The position numbers were made by a program, and so were the translations under genes. 64,000 bases of DNA, taken from the NCBI RefSeq assembly GCF_004006635.1, contig NZ_CP034842.1:1364001-1428000 (forward strand). The letters run 5' to 3'. Positions 43,655 through 52,921 of the stretch are shown here, piece by piece. Each line of letters begins with the position of its first letter. Position 1 is the first letter of the stretch. Under the pieces are notes generated by a model. That model made no database searches and was not told the DNA's origin. It saw only the letters and a list, made by a program, of their open reading frames with translations. This DNA is from Fusobacterium necrophorum subsp. necrophorum. Lineage in GTDB: Bacteria > Fusobacteriota > Fusobacteriia > Fusobacteriales > Fusobacteriaceae.

Positions 43655-46597
43655 ATGGAGGCTGTCTTGCGTTACAGAGTAGGAATTGATGTAGGATCGA
43701 CTACATTAAAAACAGTGATTTTAGATGAAAAAGAGAATATTGTTGAAAAAAGTTACCAAAGGCATTTTTCTAAAGTGCGGGAAGCTACTTTGGAACATAT
43801 AAAAAATTTGGAAACTCTTTTGGAGGGAAGTTCATGTCAAGTAGCAATTACCGGATCAGCAGGATTGGGAATTGCCAAAGATTGTGGTCTTCCTTTTGTA
43901 CAAGAGGTGTTTTCAACAGTCGGAGCCGTCAAAAAACGATTTCCGCAGACCGATGTTGTGATTGAACTGGGTGGGGAAGATGCAAAAATAGTATTCTTAC
44001 AAGGAAGTCCTGAGGAGAGAATGAATGGAAGCTGTGCCGGAGGAACAGGAGCTTTTATAGACCAGATGGCGAGCTTAATGGATATGGATGCCGCCCAATT
44101 GGATACTGTCAGTTTGGAATATGAAAAAATTTATCCGATTGCATCTCGTTGCGGAGTGTTTGCAAAGACGGACATACAACCCTTATTAAATCAGGGAGCA
44201 AAAAAATCAGACATAGCGGCAAGTATTTATCAAGCTGTTGTGGAGCAGACGATTACGGGCTTAGCACAAGGAAGAAAGATAGAGGGCAATGTTTTATTTT
44301 TAGGAGGTCCTCTTTTCTTCCTGAAAGGCTTACAGAAGCGTTTTGTAGAAAGTTTGCATTTGACAGAAGAACATGCAATTTTTCCGGAGTTGGCTCCTTA
44401 TTTTGTCGCCTTGGGAAGTGCTTACTATGCGGCAAACACAGAAGAAAGTTTTTCTTTCGAGGAATTAATCAGAATTCTATCGAAAAAGGCGGAGCCGAAA
44501 GAGGAGAGCAAAGAAGAAACTCTTTTTCGGAGTCAGGAAGAGTATCAGAAGTTTCAGGAACGACATCGAAGGATGTCCATTCCTGAAAAAGACATTTTGT
44601 ATTACTCGGGGAAAGCTTATTTGGGTTTGGATTCCGGGTCCACGACAATTAAAGTTGTGTTATTGGACGAAGAGGGAAATCTATTATATCATTATTATTC
44701 TTCCTCCAAGGGAAATCCGGTTACCTTATTTTTAGAGCAATTAAAAAAGATTCGGGAACTTTGTGGAGAACGAATTGAAATTGTCGGAAGTGCAGTGACG
44801 GGATATGGAGAAGAATTGATGAGAAGTGCTTTTGGAGTGGATCTGGGTATTGTAGAAACGATTGCTCATTACACGGCTGCAAAAAATTTTAATCCGCAGG
44901 TTGATTTTATTATTGATATCGGAGGACAGGATATTAAGTGTTTTCATATTCAGAATGGAAATATTGATTCCATTCTTTTAAATGAAGCTTGTTCCTCCGG
45001 TTGTGGTTCTTTTTTAGAAACTTTTGCGAAATCTATGGGATATTCTATTCAAGAGTTTTCGCAAAAAGCATTGTTTGCAACTTCTCCCTCCAAATTGGGT
45101 TCCCGATGTACTGTATTTATGAATTCATCGGTTAAGCAGGCTCAGAAAGAGGGAGCGGGAGTGGAAGATATTTCGGCAGGGCTGGCCAGAAGTATTGTAA
45201 AAAATGCTATTTATAAAGTAATTCGGGCGAGAAGTGTGGAAGATTTAGGAAAACATATAGTAGTACAGGGAGGAACCTTTTTGAATGATGCGGTTCTTCG
45301 ATCCTTTGAGCAGGAAATCGGGAGGGAGGTACTCCGTCTTAATTTTTCGGAACTGATGGGAGCCTATGGGGCGGCACTCTATGCGAAAAAATTTTTTCAG
45401 AAAGAGTCAAAATTGTTGACAAGAGAAGAATTGGAACACTTTTCTCATCATTCTATCGCCACAAGATGTAATCTTTGTACCAATCATTGTCATTTGACAG
45501 TAAACAGTTTTTCAACGGGAGAACGTTTTATCAGTGGAAACCGTTGTGAAAGAGGAGCCGGAAAAAAGATACAAAAGAATCTTCCGAATATGGTTGCCTA
45601 TAAAAATCAAAAATTGGATTCTCTTCCTTTGCTTTCGAAAGGTCGGGCAAAAATTGGGATTCCTCGAGTCTTGAATATGTATGATATGTTACCGTTTTGG
45701 GCAGCACTGTTTAGAACTTTGGGCTGTGATATTGTGCTGTCTGCAAAGTCAAGTCGAGAGTTGTATATGAAAGGGCAACATACAATTCCTTCAGATACAG
45801 TATGTTATCCTGCAAAATTGGTACATGGTCATATCGAAGATTTATTATCCAAAGACTTGGATGCTATTTTTTATCCTTGTTTGAGCTATGCTTTTGATGA
45901 GGGCTTGTCAGATAATCATTATAATTGTCCTGTGGTTGCCTATTATCCGGAGTTGATCCAGGCAAATATTCCGGAAGTGGAAAAGAAGCACTATCTATAT
46001 CCTCATTTGGGAATGGAAAACAAAGATCTTTTGATTGAGAAATTGTACGATTGTTTTCAAAATATCATTCCGAAATTAAAGAAAAAGGAAATGAAAATTG
46101 CAGTGAATAAAGCATATGAGCTGTACTTTCAATATCGGGAAGAAATCAGAGAAGAGGGAAAACGATGTCTGAATTTCGCAAAAGAAGAAAAAAATCCTAT
46201 AATAGTATTGGCATCCAGACCATATCATATTGATTCTGAAATCAATCATGGTTTGGATCGTCTGCTGAATTCTTTGGGCTTTGTTGTTTTGACAGAAGAT
46301 TCTCTTCCTCCTTTTGACAGAAACGCTACACAGGAGATTTTAAATCAATGGACCTATCATGCCAGAATGTACAATGCTGCCAGATTTGTAGGAGCCACTG
46401 AGAAGGCGGAACTCATTCAGCTTGTCAGTTTCGGTTGTGGAATTGATGCCATTACGAGCGACGAAATTCATTCCATTTTAAGCAAATATGGAAAATTATA
46501 TACTCAGTTGAAGATAGATGAAATTCATAATTTGGGGGCTACTAAAATTCGTCTGCGGAGTCTGGAAGCAACGATGAGAGAAAGAGAGGCGATTTGA
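43655..46597 (+). CDS. 2-hydroxyacyl-CoA dehydratase activase (tandem BcrAD/BadFG) with DUF2229
   Basis: 980 residues. Two ASKHA ATPase modules occur in tandem: YRVGIDVGSTTLKTVILDE (start) with NGSCAGGTGAFIDQMA and ASRCGVFAKTDIQPL, then YLGLDSGSTTIKVVLLDEEG (about 325) with NEACSSGCGSFLETFA and GSRCTVFMNSSVKQA. Both keep the cysteines that hold a [4Fe-4S] cluster in HgdC-type activators. The last ~380 residues (GIPRVLNMYDMLPFWAALFR, DTVCYPAKLVHGHIEDLL) are a dehydratase-like DUF2229 region. It injects an electron into a 2-hydroxyacyl-CoA dehydratase using ATP. Start may be ATG 43655 or the TTG at 43667 behind GGAGG. It is coupled to the next gene. Confidence 0.85.
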   Translation: MEAVLRYRVGIDVGSTTLKTVILDEKENIVEKSYQRHFSKVREATLEHIKNLETLLEGSSCQVAITGSAGLGIAKDCGLPFVQEVFSTVGAVKKRFPQTDVVIELGGEDAKIVFLQGSPEERMNGSCAGGTGAFIDQMASLMDMDAAQLDTVSLEYEKIYPIASRCGVFAKTDIQPLLNQGAKKSDIAASIYQAVVEQTITGLAQGRKIEGNVLFLGGPLFFLKGLQKRFVESLHLTEEHAIFPELAPYFVALGSAYYAANTEESFSFEELIRILSKKAEPKEESKEETLFRSQEEYQKFQERHRRMSIPEKDILYYSGKAYLGLDSGSTTIKVVLLDEEGNLLYHYYSSSKGNPVTLFLEQLKKIRELCGERIEIVGSAVTGYGEELMRSAFGVDLGIVETIAHYTAAKNFNPQVDFIIDIGGQDIKCFHIQNGNIDSILLNEACSSGCGSFLETFAKSMGYSIQEFSQKALFATSPSKLGSRCTVFMNSSVKQAQKEGAGVEDISAGLARSIVKNAIYKVIRARSVEDLGKHIVVQGGTFLNDAVLRSFEQEIGREVLRLNFSELMGAYGAALYAKKFFQKESKLLTREELEHFSHHSIATRCNLCTNHCHLTVNSFSTGERFISGNRCERGAGKKIQKNLPNMVAYKNQKLDSLPLLSKGRAKIGIPRVLNMYDMLPFWAALFRTLGCDIVLSAKSSRELYMKGQHTIPSDTVCYPAKLVHGHIEDLLSKDLDAIFYPCLSYAFDEGLSDNHYNCPVVAYYPELIQANIPEVEKKHYLYPHLGMENKDLLIEKLYDCFQNIIPKLKKKEMKIAVNKAYELYFQYREEIREEGKRCLNFAKEEKNPIIVLASRPYHIDSEINHGLDRLLNSLGFVVLTEDSLPPFDRNATQEILNQWTYHARMYNAARFVGATEKAELIQLVSFGCGIDAITSDEIHSILSKYGKLYTQLKIDEIHNLGATKIRLRSLEATMREREAI

Positions 46598-46600
46598 GAA

Positions 46601-47803
46601 ATGGATAAAAGTTATAAAATTTTGATTCCTATGATGTTGGATATTCATTTCGATTTTATTGCAGGAGTTTTGCAAAAGGAAGGGTATGATATAGAAGTAT
46701 TGCAAAACGAGAGTCAAGAGGTCATAGAAGAGGGATTAAAGAATGTTCACAATGATATGTGTTACCCCGCTTTATTAGTTATCGGACAATTTATTCATGC
46801 TTTAAAGAGCGGGAGATATAATGTAAATCGAATTGCCTTGCTTTTGACACAGACAGGAGGAGGGTGTCGAGCTTCCAACTATATTTGTCTTTTAAGAAAG
46901 GCTTTGGATCGTAATAAATTTACTCAGGTAAAAGTGTTATCTTTAAATTTTGCAGGTTTGGATAAGGAAAATGAATTTTCTCTTTCTTTTCGTGCGGGCT
47001 TTCGCTTGTTTCAAAGTATTCTCTATGGGGACTTGTTAATGCTTCTATACAATCAGAGTGTTGCCTTTGAGAAAAATATGGGAGAGAGTAAAAAAATACT
47101 CGCTCGTTGGAAGAAAAAATTGATAGAAGAGATTGGAAAGAAAACATTTTCACAATTGAAAGAGAATTATAGAAATATTTTGGAAGATTTTGCCTCCATT
47201 CCTAAAAATAAGGAGAATAAAAAAATAAAAGTAGGAATCGTAGGAGAAATTTATATGAAGTATTCTCCCTTGGGGAACAATCATTTAACGGAGTATTTAG
47301 AGCAGGAAAAGGCGGAGGTTGTGAATACCGGAATTTTGGACTTTTTACTTTTCAATCTCTATGATACTATTTTTGATAAAGAAATTTATGGGAAGGGTGG
47401 CTTTCGTTATATGCTCGCCAAAATGTTAGCTACCTATGTTCAAAGGAAGCAAGGAGAAATGATTGCTTGTATCAAGAAAAATGGGCATTTTCGTCCACCT
47501 ACCGCTTTTTCAAAAGTGCTGGAAATGGCCAAAGGCTATTTAGGGCATGGAGTAAAAATGGGAGAGGGTTGGCTTTTAACTGCAGAGATGTTGGAGTTTA
47601 TTCATATGGGAGTTCATAATATCATTTGTGCACAACCTTTCGGTTGTCTTCCCAATCATATCATAGCAAAAGGGATGATACGAAAGATAAAAACAAATCA
47701 TCCGGAGGCGAATATTGTAGCAGTAGACTATGACCCGGGAGCCAGTTCTATCAACCAAGAAAATCGAATTCGTTTGATGTTGGAAAATGCGAGATCTTCG
47801 TGA
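46601..47803 (+). CDS. 2-hydroxyacyl-CoA dehydratase-like / activase-associated protein
   Basis: 400 residues, starting 3 nt after the activase. NDMCYPALLVIGQFIHAL, TQTGGGCRASNYICLLRKAL and AQPFGCLPNHIIAKGM have the conserved cysteines of dehydratase subunits that bind an iron-sulfur cluster. Together with the upstream protein it forms the split or fused activase/dehydratase-like pair widespread in anaerobes, whose substrate is not established. YDPGASSINQENRI closes the family region. Confidence 0.8.
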   Translation: MDKSYKILIPMMLDIHFDFIAGVLQKEGYDIEVLQNESQEVIEEGLKNVHNDMCYPALLVIGQFIHALKSGRYNVNRIALLLTQTGGGCRASNYICLLRKALDRNKFTQVKVLSLNFAGLDKENEFSLSFRAGFRLFQSILYGDLLMLLYNQSVAFEKNMGESKKILARWKKKLIEEIGKKTFSQLKENYRNILEDFASIPKNKENKKIKVGIVGEIYMKYSPLGNNHLTEYLEQEKAEVVNTGILDFLLFNLYDTIFDKEIYGKGGFRYMLAKMLATYVQRKQGEMIACIKKNGHFRPPTAFSKVLEMAKGYLGHGVKMGEGWLLTAEMLEFIHMGVHNIICAQPFGCLPNHIIAKGMIRKIKTNHPEANIVAVDYDPGASSINQENRIRLMLENARSS

Positions 47804-47808
47804 GAGGA

Positions 47809-47836
47809 TTGACAAGTCTCCGAGATGTGCTATAAT
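47809..47836 (+). promoter_or_regulatory. Promoter of the FMN-binding protein gene
   Basis: TTGACA (47809-47814), 16-bp spacer, TATAAT (47831-47836); it starts directly after the stop of the preceding gene. Confidence 0.75.
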
Positions 47837-47891
47837 AATGAAAACTAATGTTGTTTTTCAAGAGTATGGTATTGAGATAAAGGAGTTTGTT

Positions 47892-48194
47892 ATGAAAAAA
47901 ATAATATTGATAGGATTGATGCTGCTGTGGAGTTTGCTTTCTTTTGCAGAAAGGAAAGAAGCTTCCGCTATGGGATTTAAAGATGAAATTCGAGTGATAC
48001 TGGACATGCAAGGAGGAAAAATTGTATCAATAGAAGTACAACATAGAGATCCGGAAAGAGTTGCAGGACCGGCAATTCAACAACTAAAGCAGGAGATTCT
48101 TTCCAAGCAAAGTGTAGATGTCGATGATATTGCAGGAGCAACTGCAACATCACAAGGCTTAAAACAAGCAGTCAGGAATGCAATCAAAAATTAA
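47892..48194 (+). CDS. Secreted FMN-binding domain protein
   Basis: 100 residues from ATG 47892 (AAAGGAG 6 nt upstream). Signal peptide KKIILIGLMLLWSLLSFAE; the mature part (EIRVILDMQGGKIVSIEVQH, VDVDDIAGATATSQGLKQAV) is an FMN_bind domain. The D-x-x-A-G-A-T-A-T-S motif is where an FMN is attached covalently through a Thr or Ser by ApbE. It may take part in extracytoplasmic electron transfer. Terminator follows. Confidence 0.85.
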   Translation: MKKIILIGLMLLWSLLSFAERKEASAMGFKDEIRVILDMQGGKIVSIEVQHRDPERVAGPAIQQLKQEILSKQSVDVDDIAGATATSQGLKQAVRNAIKN

Positions 48195-48207
48195 ATGCTA
48201 TACAAGA

Positions 48208-48240
48208 AAAAGCATCTATGTGATTAAGATGCTTTTTTTC
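48208..48240 (+). terminator. Rho-independent terminator
   Basis: The stem AAAAGCATCT (48208-48217) / AGATGCTTTT (48227-48236) runs into a T-run. Confidence 0.88.
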
Positions 48241-48315
48241 TTTAGAAATTATAGCTGGAAAAAAGGAATAGATATTTTTATTCATAGATAAATTTAAAAA
48301 GGTTCTGGAGGAAAA

Positions 48316-48492
48316 ATGAAAAAAAATAAAATGAAAAGAAAAAATTATAGTATGTTGTTCCCTTTTACATTGATTTGTATTTCCCTTACAGGAAGTATAA
48401 TACTATTATTGTGTATTGCATTAGAAAAAGATTGGTTTGAAGAAATACCAGATTTGACAAATACAATAATTCATACTCATAGAATAAGATAA
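48316..48492 (+). CDS. Small membrane protein, 58 residues
   Basis: A basic start (MKKNKMKRKNYSM), one hydrophobic helix (LFPFTLICISLTGSIILLLC) and an acidic/polar tail. GGAGG lies 5 nt before the ATG. The stop is only 4 bp from the end of IS605 copy 2, so the element may have altered its C-terminus. Function unknown. Confidence 0.55.
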   Translation: MKKNKMKRKNYSMLFPFTLICISLTGSIILLLCIALEKDWFEEIPDLTNTIIHTHRIR

Positions 48493-48496
48493 TTCT

Positions 48497-49138
48497 GTGA
48501 ACCTCTCCCATTTCATAATTTTTGAAGTGGGAGCTTCTTCTTGGGAAGTAGTTGCCTTTGTTAGCCAACTATATTTACCAAGCTAGCCCCGTAGTCCCTA
48601 CGGTTCTTTTTATTTTTAGGCTGTTTCTCTCATTCTTAGATCTTCCGCCAATAGATTTTTACTTGCGTTGATATCTCTGTCGTGAAAAATATCTTTTGTT
48701 CTTCATTCGGATACATTCTAAATTTATATGCTTTTAGTTGTCTCATCCGTCCATCTCCTTCAAAATGATTTCTTCTTTTGTCCTTTATGAATTTCGTCAA
48801 TTCTGTTTTAGGATGAGCCTTGAACATGATATGTACATGGTCTTTGTCATGATTCCATTGTACTAAAGTAATATGATATGGAACTCCAATTCTTACAAAC
48901 ATATCTTTAGCAAATTCAGAAATGGTATCATCAAATACCTTTCTTCTATATTTTACTACCAGAACTAAGTGATAACACAACAAAAATACCGAATGATAAT
49001 TACTATCTAATTCCATTGTTTTTACTCCTATTTTTATATATTTACTGATTATATTATATCAATTATACCACTTTGTTCTTTAAAAAAATTCATCATACCA
49101 CCTATAGAGGTGGGCGACTTCTTGCCCGTTAGGTTAAA
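48497..49138 (-). mobile_element. IS200/IS605-family element, copy 2 (miniature, internally deleted)
   Basis: Same ends as copy 1 in inverted orientation: GTGAACCTCTCC at 48497 and GGTTAAA at 49132-49138, with the GGGC/GCCC hairpin conserved. At ~640 bp it keeps both ends and the RNA scaffold region but only fragments of tnpA and tnpB. Confidence 0.8.
48636..49016 (-). pseudogene. Fused tnpA/tnpB remnant
   Basis: One open frame of 126 codons: TnpA residues (MELDSNYHSVFLLCYHLVLV, then NHDKDHVHIMFKAHPKTELT with the HUH His pair) are joined by deletion to the tnpB start (MRQLKAYKFRMYPNEEQKIF), which in turn jumps to the tnpB 3' end in another frame (HDRDINASKNLLAEDLRMRE). The TnpA catalytic Tyr region is gone. 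It is not a functional transposase. Confidence 0.8.
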
Positions 49139-49414
49139 TTTTTAATTCATGAAGATATTAAGAGATCGAAACAACAAAAAAAACACTACTTCCTTTTCCT
49201 AGAACAAGATATCTCTCTGAATTTTAAATTATTGGAATTTTAAGAAGTTGGAAACAATAATAAAAAAACGCTTGATATTTTTAGAGATTTACTTTATACT
49301 TATAAAAGTATTTATTATTTTAATAATTTATATTCTTTTATAAAAATAGTTTTGTAAATAGAATATATCTATGGGAAATATTTTAAAGTATGTTATTATA
49401 TGAGGTGTTTTTAA
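49139..49414 (+). promoter_or_regulatory. Upstream region and promoter of the Pel-like operon
   Basis: -35 TTGATA (49272-49277), 17-bp spacer, -10 TATACT (49295-49300), giving a ~110-nt 5' leader before the first gene. Nothing recognisable as a riboswitch. The IS605 copy 2 left end lies 133 bp upstream of the promoter. Confidence 0.6.
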
Positions 49415-50302
49415 ATGAAAGATGTGTTTCAATGTCTAATGGAAAGTATTGTTTGTACCATATTAGTCATGATAGCTTTTTATATTCTTCCTTATACAAG
49501 GCAGGAATTTCTTATTTTGAATCTGCATCCTTTACTAGTAATTGTGGCAATTATGTCTATACGTTATGGAACTTATCTTGGATTTTTAAGTTCTTTTATT
49601 GCGATTTTGGGATATTTGTATGCTTATTTGGATTCTGGTAATGACATGGTGTTATTTTTATTGAAATTTCAGCATTATAAGTTTTTTTTGATGTTTTTAT
49701 TCACTGCACTAATTTTAGGGAGATTTAAGGATAATTTTCAAAATAAAGAAGAGACGTTTAAAAAGGAAGTGGAAAAAGTAGTTTCTGTTTTGAATACAGA
49801 ACAAGAAAAAAATAATCAATTACTAAATATAAATCTTGCATTAAAAGATCAAATCATAAGAAGTAAAGGGAGCATAGTTGCTTTCCATTATATAAAGAAA
49901 CAATTATTAGAGAAAACAAATGAGGATATTCTTGAAAAAGTAGCAGATATATTAAATCAATTTTTAAATGCAGAAACAATTTCTGTCTATTTTCTAGAGA
50001 ATACAGAAAAAGTAGTCAGGAAATTACAAAGAGGAAAATCTATACTAGATGGAGTTTTTCCTTTGCATTCAGAAGAAGGAAAGAAATTTTATGAGGTATT
50101 TGAAAAGAAATCTCCTATGAAATTTTTAAAAGTTGGGAAAGAAAAGCAAGCATTGTTCATAGCTCCTTTCTATATTAAAGAGAAAAATGTCATAGCTTTC
50201 TTGGTGATAGAAAAAGTTTTATACGATGTTGGAGAGAGCTATAACTTCGAATTATTCAAAACCTTAGTGGAAGAAATGAATGAAATAGTAGAAAAGAGAT
50301 GA
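49415..50302 (+). CDS. pelD: PelD-like inner-membrane GAF protein
   Basis: 295 residues: about four transmembrane helices (residues ~10-105), a helical linker (KEETFKKEVEKVVSVLNTEQ), then a GAF domain (about 150-295). Assigned to PelD by this architecture and by position ahead of PelF and PelG homologues. P. aeruginosa PelD is about 455 residues and has a C-terminal degenerate GGDEF domain that binds c-di-GMP; that domain is missing here. So assembly of the polymer may not respond to c-di-GMP, or another signal may bind the GAF. GAGGTG precedes the ATG. Confidence 0.65.
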   Translation: MKDVFQCLMESIVCTILVMIAFYILPYTRQEFLILNLHPLLVIVAIMSIRYGTYLGFLSSFIAILGYLYAYLDSGNDMVLFLLKFQHYKFFLMFLFTALILGRFKDNFQNKEETFKKEVEKVVSVLNTEQEKNNQLLNINLALKDQIIRSKGSIVAFHYIKKQLLEKTNEDILEKVADILNQFLNAETISVYFLENTEKVVRKLQRGKSILDGVFPLHSEEGKKFYEVFEKKSPMKFLKVGKEKQALFIAPFYIKEKNVIAFLVIEKVLYDVGESYNFELFKTLVEEMNEIVEKR

Positions 50303-50306
50303 GAAA

Positions 50307-52160
50307 ATGAAGTCTGGATATTCTAAATTTAAATATTTTTTTATTGTGATTTTTATAATTGAATTTTTTTTGCAAGTGAATCGTGTTATTAATAAAGGAG
50401 GAATTTTTTCCTTAGAACAGGAATTTTCTTTTGATAAAAAACCAGCGAAATCAAGTTCTTTCGATTTTAAACATCCACAAAAAATATTGGTTTTTTATAA
50501 TCAACAATCGGAACAATCAAAAAATATCACACAAAATTTAAAAGAAACTTTTTTATATAACAAGGTAAATTATAAATTAGTAGATATTGGAGAGATAATA
50601 TCTATAAAGGAATATGACACTTTTATCTTTGCAACAGAAACATTTATAGGTTTTCGGAAACCTATGTTTGAGGAAATTCAAAAGGCTGTACATGAAGGAA
50701 AAAATTTAATTTTTTTGAATACTTCAGAGTATAATCCTTTTAATTCTATTTCTGGGATACAAAAAGTAAAAAAAATGATTGAAAGGTCTTCTGAAATTTA
50801 TTTTACTCATAAATTATTTCCTGGCTTGGATCAACATAGTCCAAGTCAAGAAATGGTAGTACATCCAATTCTTGATGTATTCTTAGATAAAGATGTCAAG
50901 GTAATAGCGTGGAGTAAGGAAAATATTCCTTTGTTATGGGAAAAATCATATGGGAAAGGGAGAATTTTATATTCGAATGCTTCTTTTTTTGCTGATAAAA
51001 TTACAAGAGGACTCATGAATCAATGGATAGCTTATGGAAATGATTGGTATATCACTCCCATTTTAAATGCAAAATTGATTCAAATAGATGATTTTCCAGC
51101 ACCTATACCGAGAACAAAAAATGATGTTGTGCAAAATGAGTATCATATGAGTACCCGGGACTTTTATAAGCAGATTTGGTGGAAAGATATGCTGGAAATT
51201 GCAAAGCAAAGAAATCTGATATATTCAGGCTTTATTATTTTGGACTACAATAACGCTGTTCGTTCTGAAGATATGAAACCTGTTTCAGAAATTACTTTAG
51301 AAGATTTAAATATTGAGGGAAGGGAATTACTCCTTCATGGAGGAGAATTGGGAATTCATGGATATAATCATAATCCACTGGTTTATGAGGGAGATATTGA
51401 CTTTAAAGCACTTTCCTATCATCCATGGAGAAGTGAAAAAGACATGGCAGCAGGAATGGAGCAATTGTTGTTTTATGTTAAAAGAATGTTTGGAAAGAAG
51501 GTAAAGTTATATACCTATGTTCCTCCTAGTAATCTCTTGAAAGAGGAAGGAAAGAGGGCAATCACAAGATACTATCCAGACATAAATGTCATTTCTGCAA
51601 TCTTTTATGGAGATTCCGATAGAGGAGCCTATGCTAGAGAAGTGGGAAGAGATAGAACTTTTCCTCAAATATATAATTTTCCAAGATTTTCCTCTGGTTT
51701 TTATTATGATAAGGATGGTATGTGGAGTTTATTTAATGCCATTGCTATTTATGGGTATTGGGCTCATTTTTTTCATCCAGATGATGTCATTTCGAATGAC
51801 AGGGGAAAAGACAAATCTTGGAAAGAATTGAAGATAGAATTTGATAAAATACTTAGAGAGGTGGAAAGTAATTTTCCATATTTACAACCGATGCGTACTT
51901 CAGATATGACAAAAAAATATATCAATATTGAAGATTTAGAAATACAATCAGAAAAAATACAAAATACTATTTATGTTGGTTTGAAAAATTTTAGAGAGCC
52001 TTTTGACATGTTTATTCGAATACGGGATAATAAGATTGAAAATATTTCTTCTGGAAGTTTTTTGGAGGTATATGATACTGAAGATAGTAAAATATACTTG
52101 CTTCATGTAGAAAAAGAAGATTTTTCAATTTCATTGGGAGAAAAGAATGAAAAGAAGTAG
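50307..52160 (+). CDS. DUF2194 / PelA-type polysaccharide deacetylase-like protein
   Basis: 617 residues, membrane-anchored by KYFFIVIFIIEFFLQVNRVI. The N-terminal part (QKILVFYNQQSEQSKNITQN, GRILYSNASFFADKITRG) is a flavodoxin/amidotransferase-like region. The C-terminal part has metal-binding motifs of the deacetylase fold: LIQIDDFPAPIPR (Asp pair) and GELGIHGYNHNPLVYEG (His-x4-His). By family it deacetylates the exopolysaccharide during export, as the PelA deacetylase domain does. The glycosidase half of PelA is encoded separately at the operon end. Confidence 0.75.
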   Translation: MKSGYSKFKYFFIVIFIIEFFLQVNRVINKGGIFSLEQEFSFDKKPAKSSSFDFKHPQKILVFYNQQSEQSKNITQNLKETFLYNKVNYKLVDIGEIISIKEYDTFIFATETFIGFRKPMFEEIQKAVHEGKNLIFLNTSEYNPFNSISGIQKVKKMIERSSEIYFTHKLFPGLDQHSPSQEMVVHPILDVFLDKDVKVIAWSKENIPLLWEKSYGKGRILYSNASFFADKITRGLMNQWIAYGNDWYITPILNAKLIQIDDFPAPIPRTKNDVVQNEYHMSTRDFYKQIWWKDMLEIAKQRNLIYSGFIILDYNNAVRSEDMKPVSEITLEDLNIEGRELLLHGGELGIHGYNHNPLVYEGDIDFKALSYHPWRSEKDMAAGMEQLLFYVKRMFGKKVKLYTYVPPSNLLKEEGKRAITRYYPDINVISAIFYGDSDRGAYAREVGRDRTFPQIYNFPRFSSGFYYDKDGMWSLFNAIAIYGYWAHFFHPDDVISNDRGKDKSWKELKIEFDKILREVESNFPYLQPMRTSDMTKKYINIEDLEIQSEKIQNTIYVGLKNFREPFDMFIRIRDNKIENISSGSFLEVYDTEDSKIYLLHVEKEDFSISLGEKNEKK

Positions 52161-52908
52161 AAAATTAGATATATCGCTTATTGTTTTATTTATCATAGAA
52201 ATTTTCATTATAAAATATTTTTATTCACAGGAAAGTCTACTACATTTTCAAAGTTTATTTTGGCTTTGTCATGAAAGTGTGGTGCTAGGATTTCTATTGA
52301 TAAATTATTTCTTTTTTTCGGAAGATATTGCTTATTATGATATTTTTATGATATTGTTTCCTGGACTGGGAGTTCTTTTATTACTCTTAGAATGTTTTTT
52401 TGATCGATTTATTTCAGAAAAGACATTAAAGGATCCTTTATTTCTGGATTTTGAACCAAAAAAGAAAGAAACAAAGAAAGAGGAATTTACTTATGAAGAT
52501 TTTGATGTGATGAGTTCTGATGATTTGCTAGCATCCGATAATATAAAGCAGAAGAAAAAATTTCTTTTTTCTTTTCAAACTGAGGATATTGCCTATAAAG
52601 TAAAAATATTACAAAAAGCTTTATTAGATGATGACATTGATGTTATACATTATGCTGCGACAGAATTGAATAAAATAGAAACTAAAATACAACAAGATAT
52701 TGATTTTGAAGAAAAGAAAGGAAAGGATGGAGTCAAAATATATGAGGCTTATAAGAAATATATTGATTCCGGATTACTTTTTGGAGCTATTTTAGATTTT
52801 TATTTAGAGAGGGCTATAAGTATTTTGAAAACTTTAAAAAAAGAGATAAATATAGATGTAGAATTCGAATTATCAGTACTTTTAAAGAAGAAGGAAAGAG
52901 AGAGCTAA
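52147..52908 (+). CDS. PelE-like membrane protein
   Basis: 253 residues. Three hydrophobic helices in the first 95 residues (LIVLFIIEIFIIKYFYSQ, HESVVLGFLLINYFFF, FMILFPGLGVLLLLLECFF), an acidic linker, then helical repeats (VKILQKALLDDDIDVIHYAA, GLLFGAILDFYLERAISILK) like the TPR part of PelE. It overlaps the preceding gene by 14 bp. PelE helps hold PelD, PelF and PelG together at the inner membrane. The name is by position and topology, as sequence identity is low. Confidence 0.55.
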   Translation: MKRSRKLDISLIVLFIIEIFIIKYFYSQESLLHFQSLFWLCHESVVLGFLLINYFFFSEDIAYYDIFMILFPGLGVLLLLLECFFDRFISEKTLKDPLFLDFEPKKKETKKEEFTYEDFDVMSSDDLLASDNIKQKKKFLFSFQTEDIAYKVKILQKALLDDDIDVIHYAATELNKIETKIQQDIDFEEKKGKDGVKIYEAYKKYIDSGLLFGAILDFYLERAISILKTLKKEINIDVEFELSVLLKKKERES

Positions 52909-52921
52909 GAAGAGGTAAAAA

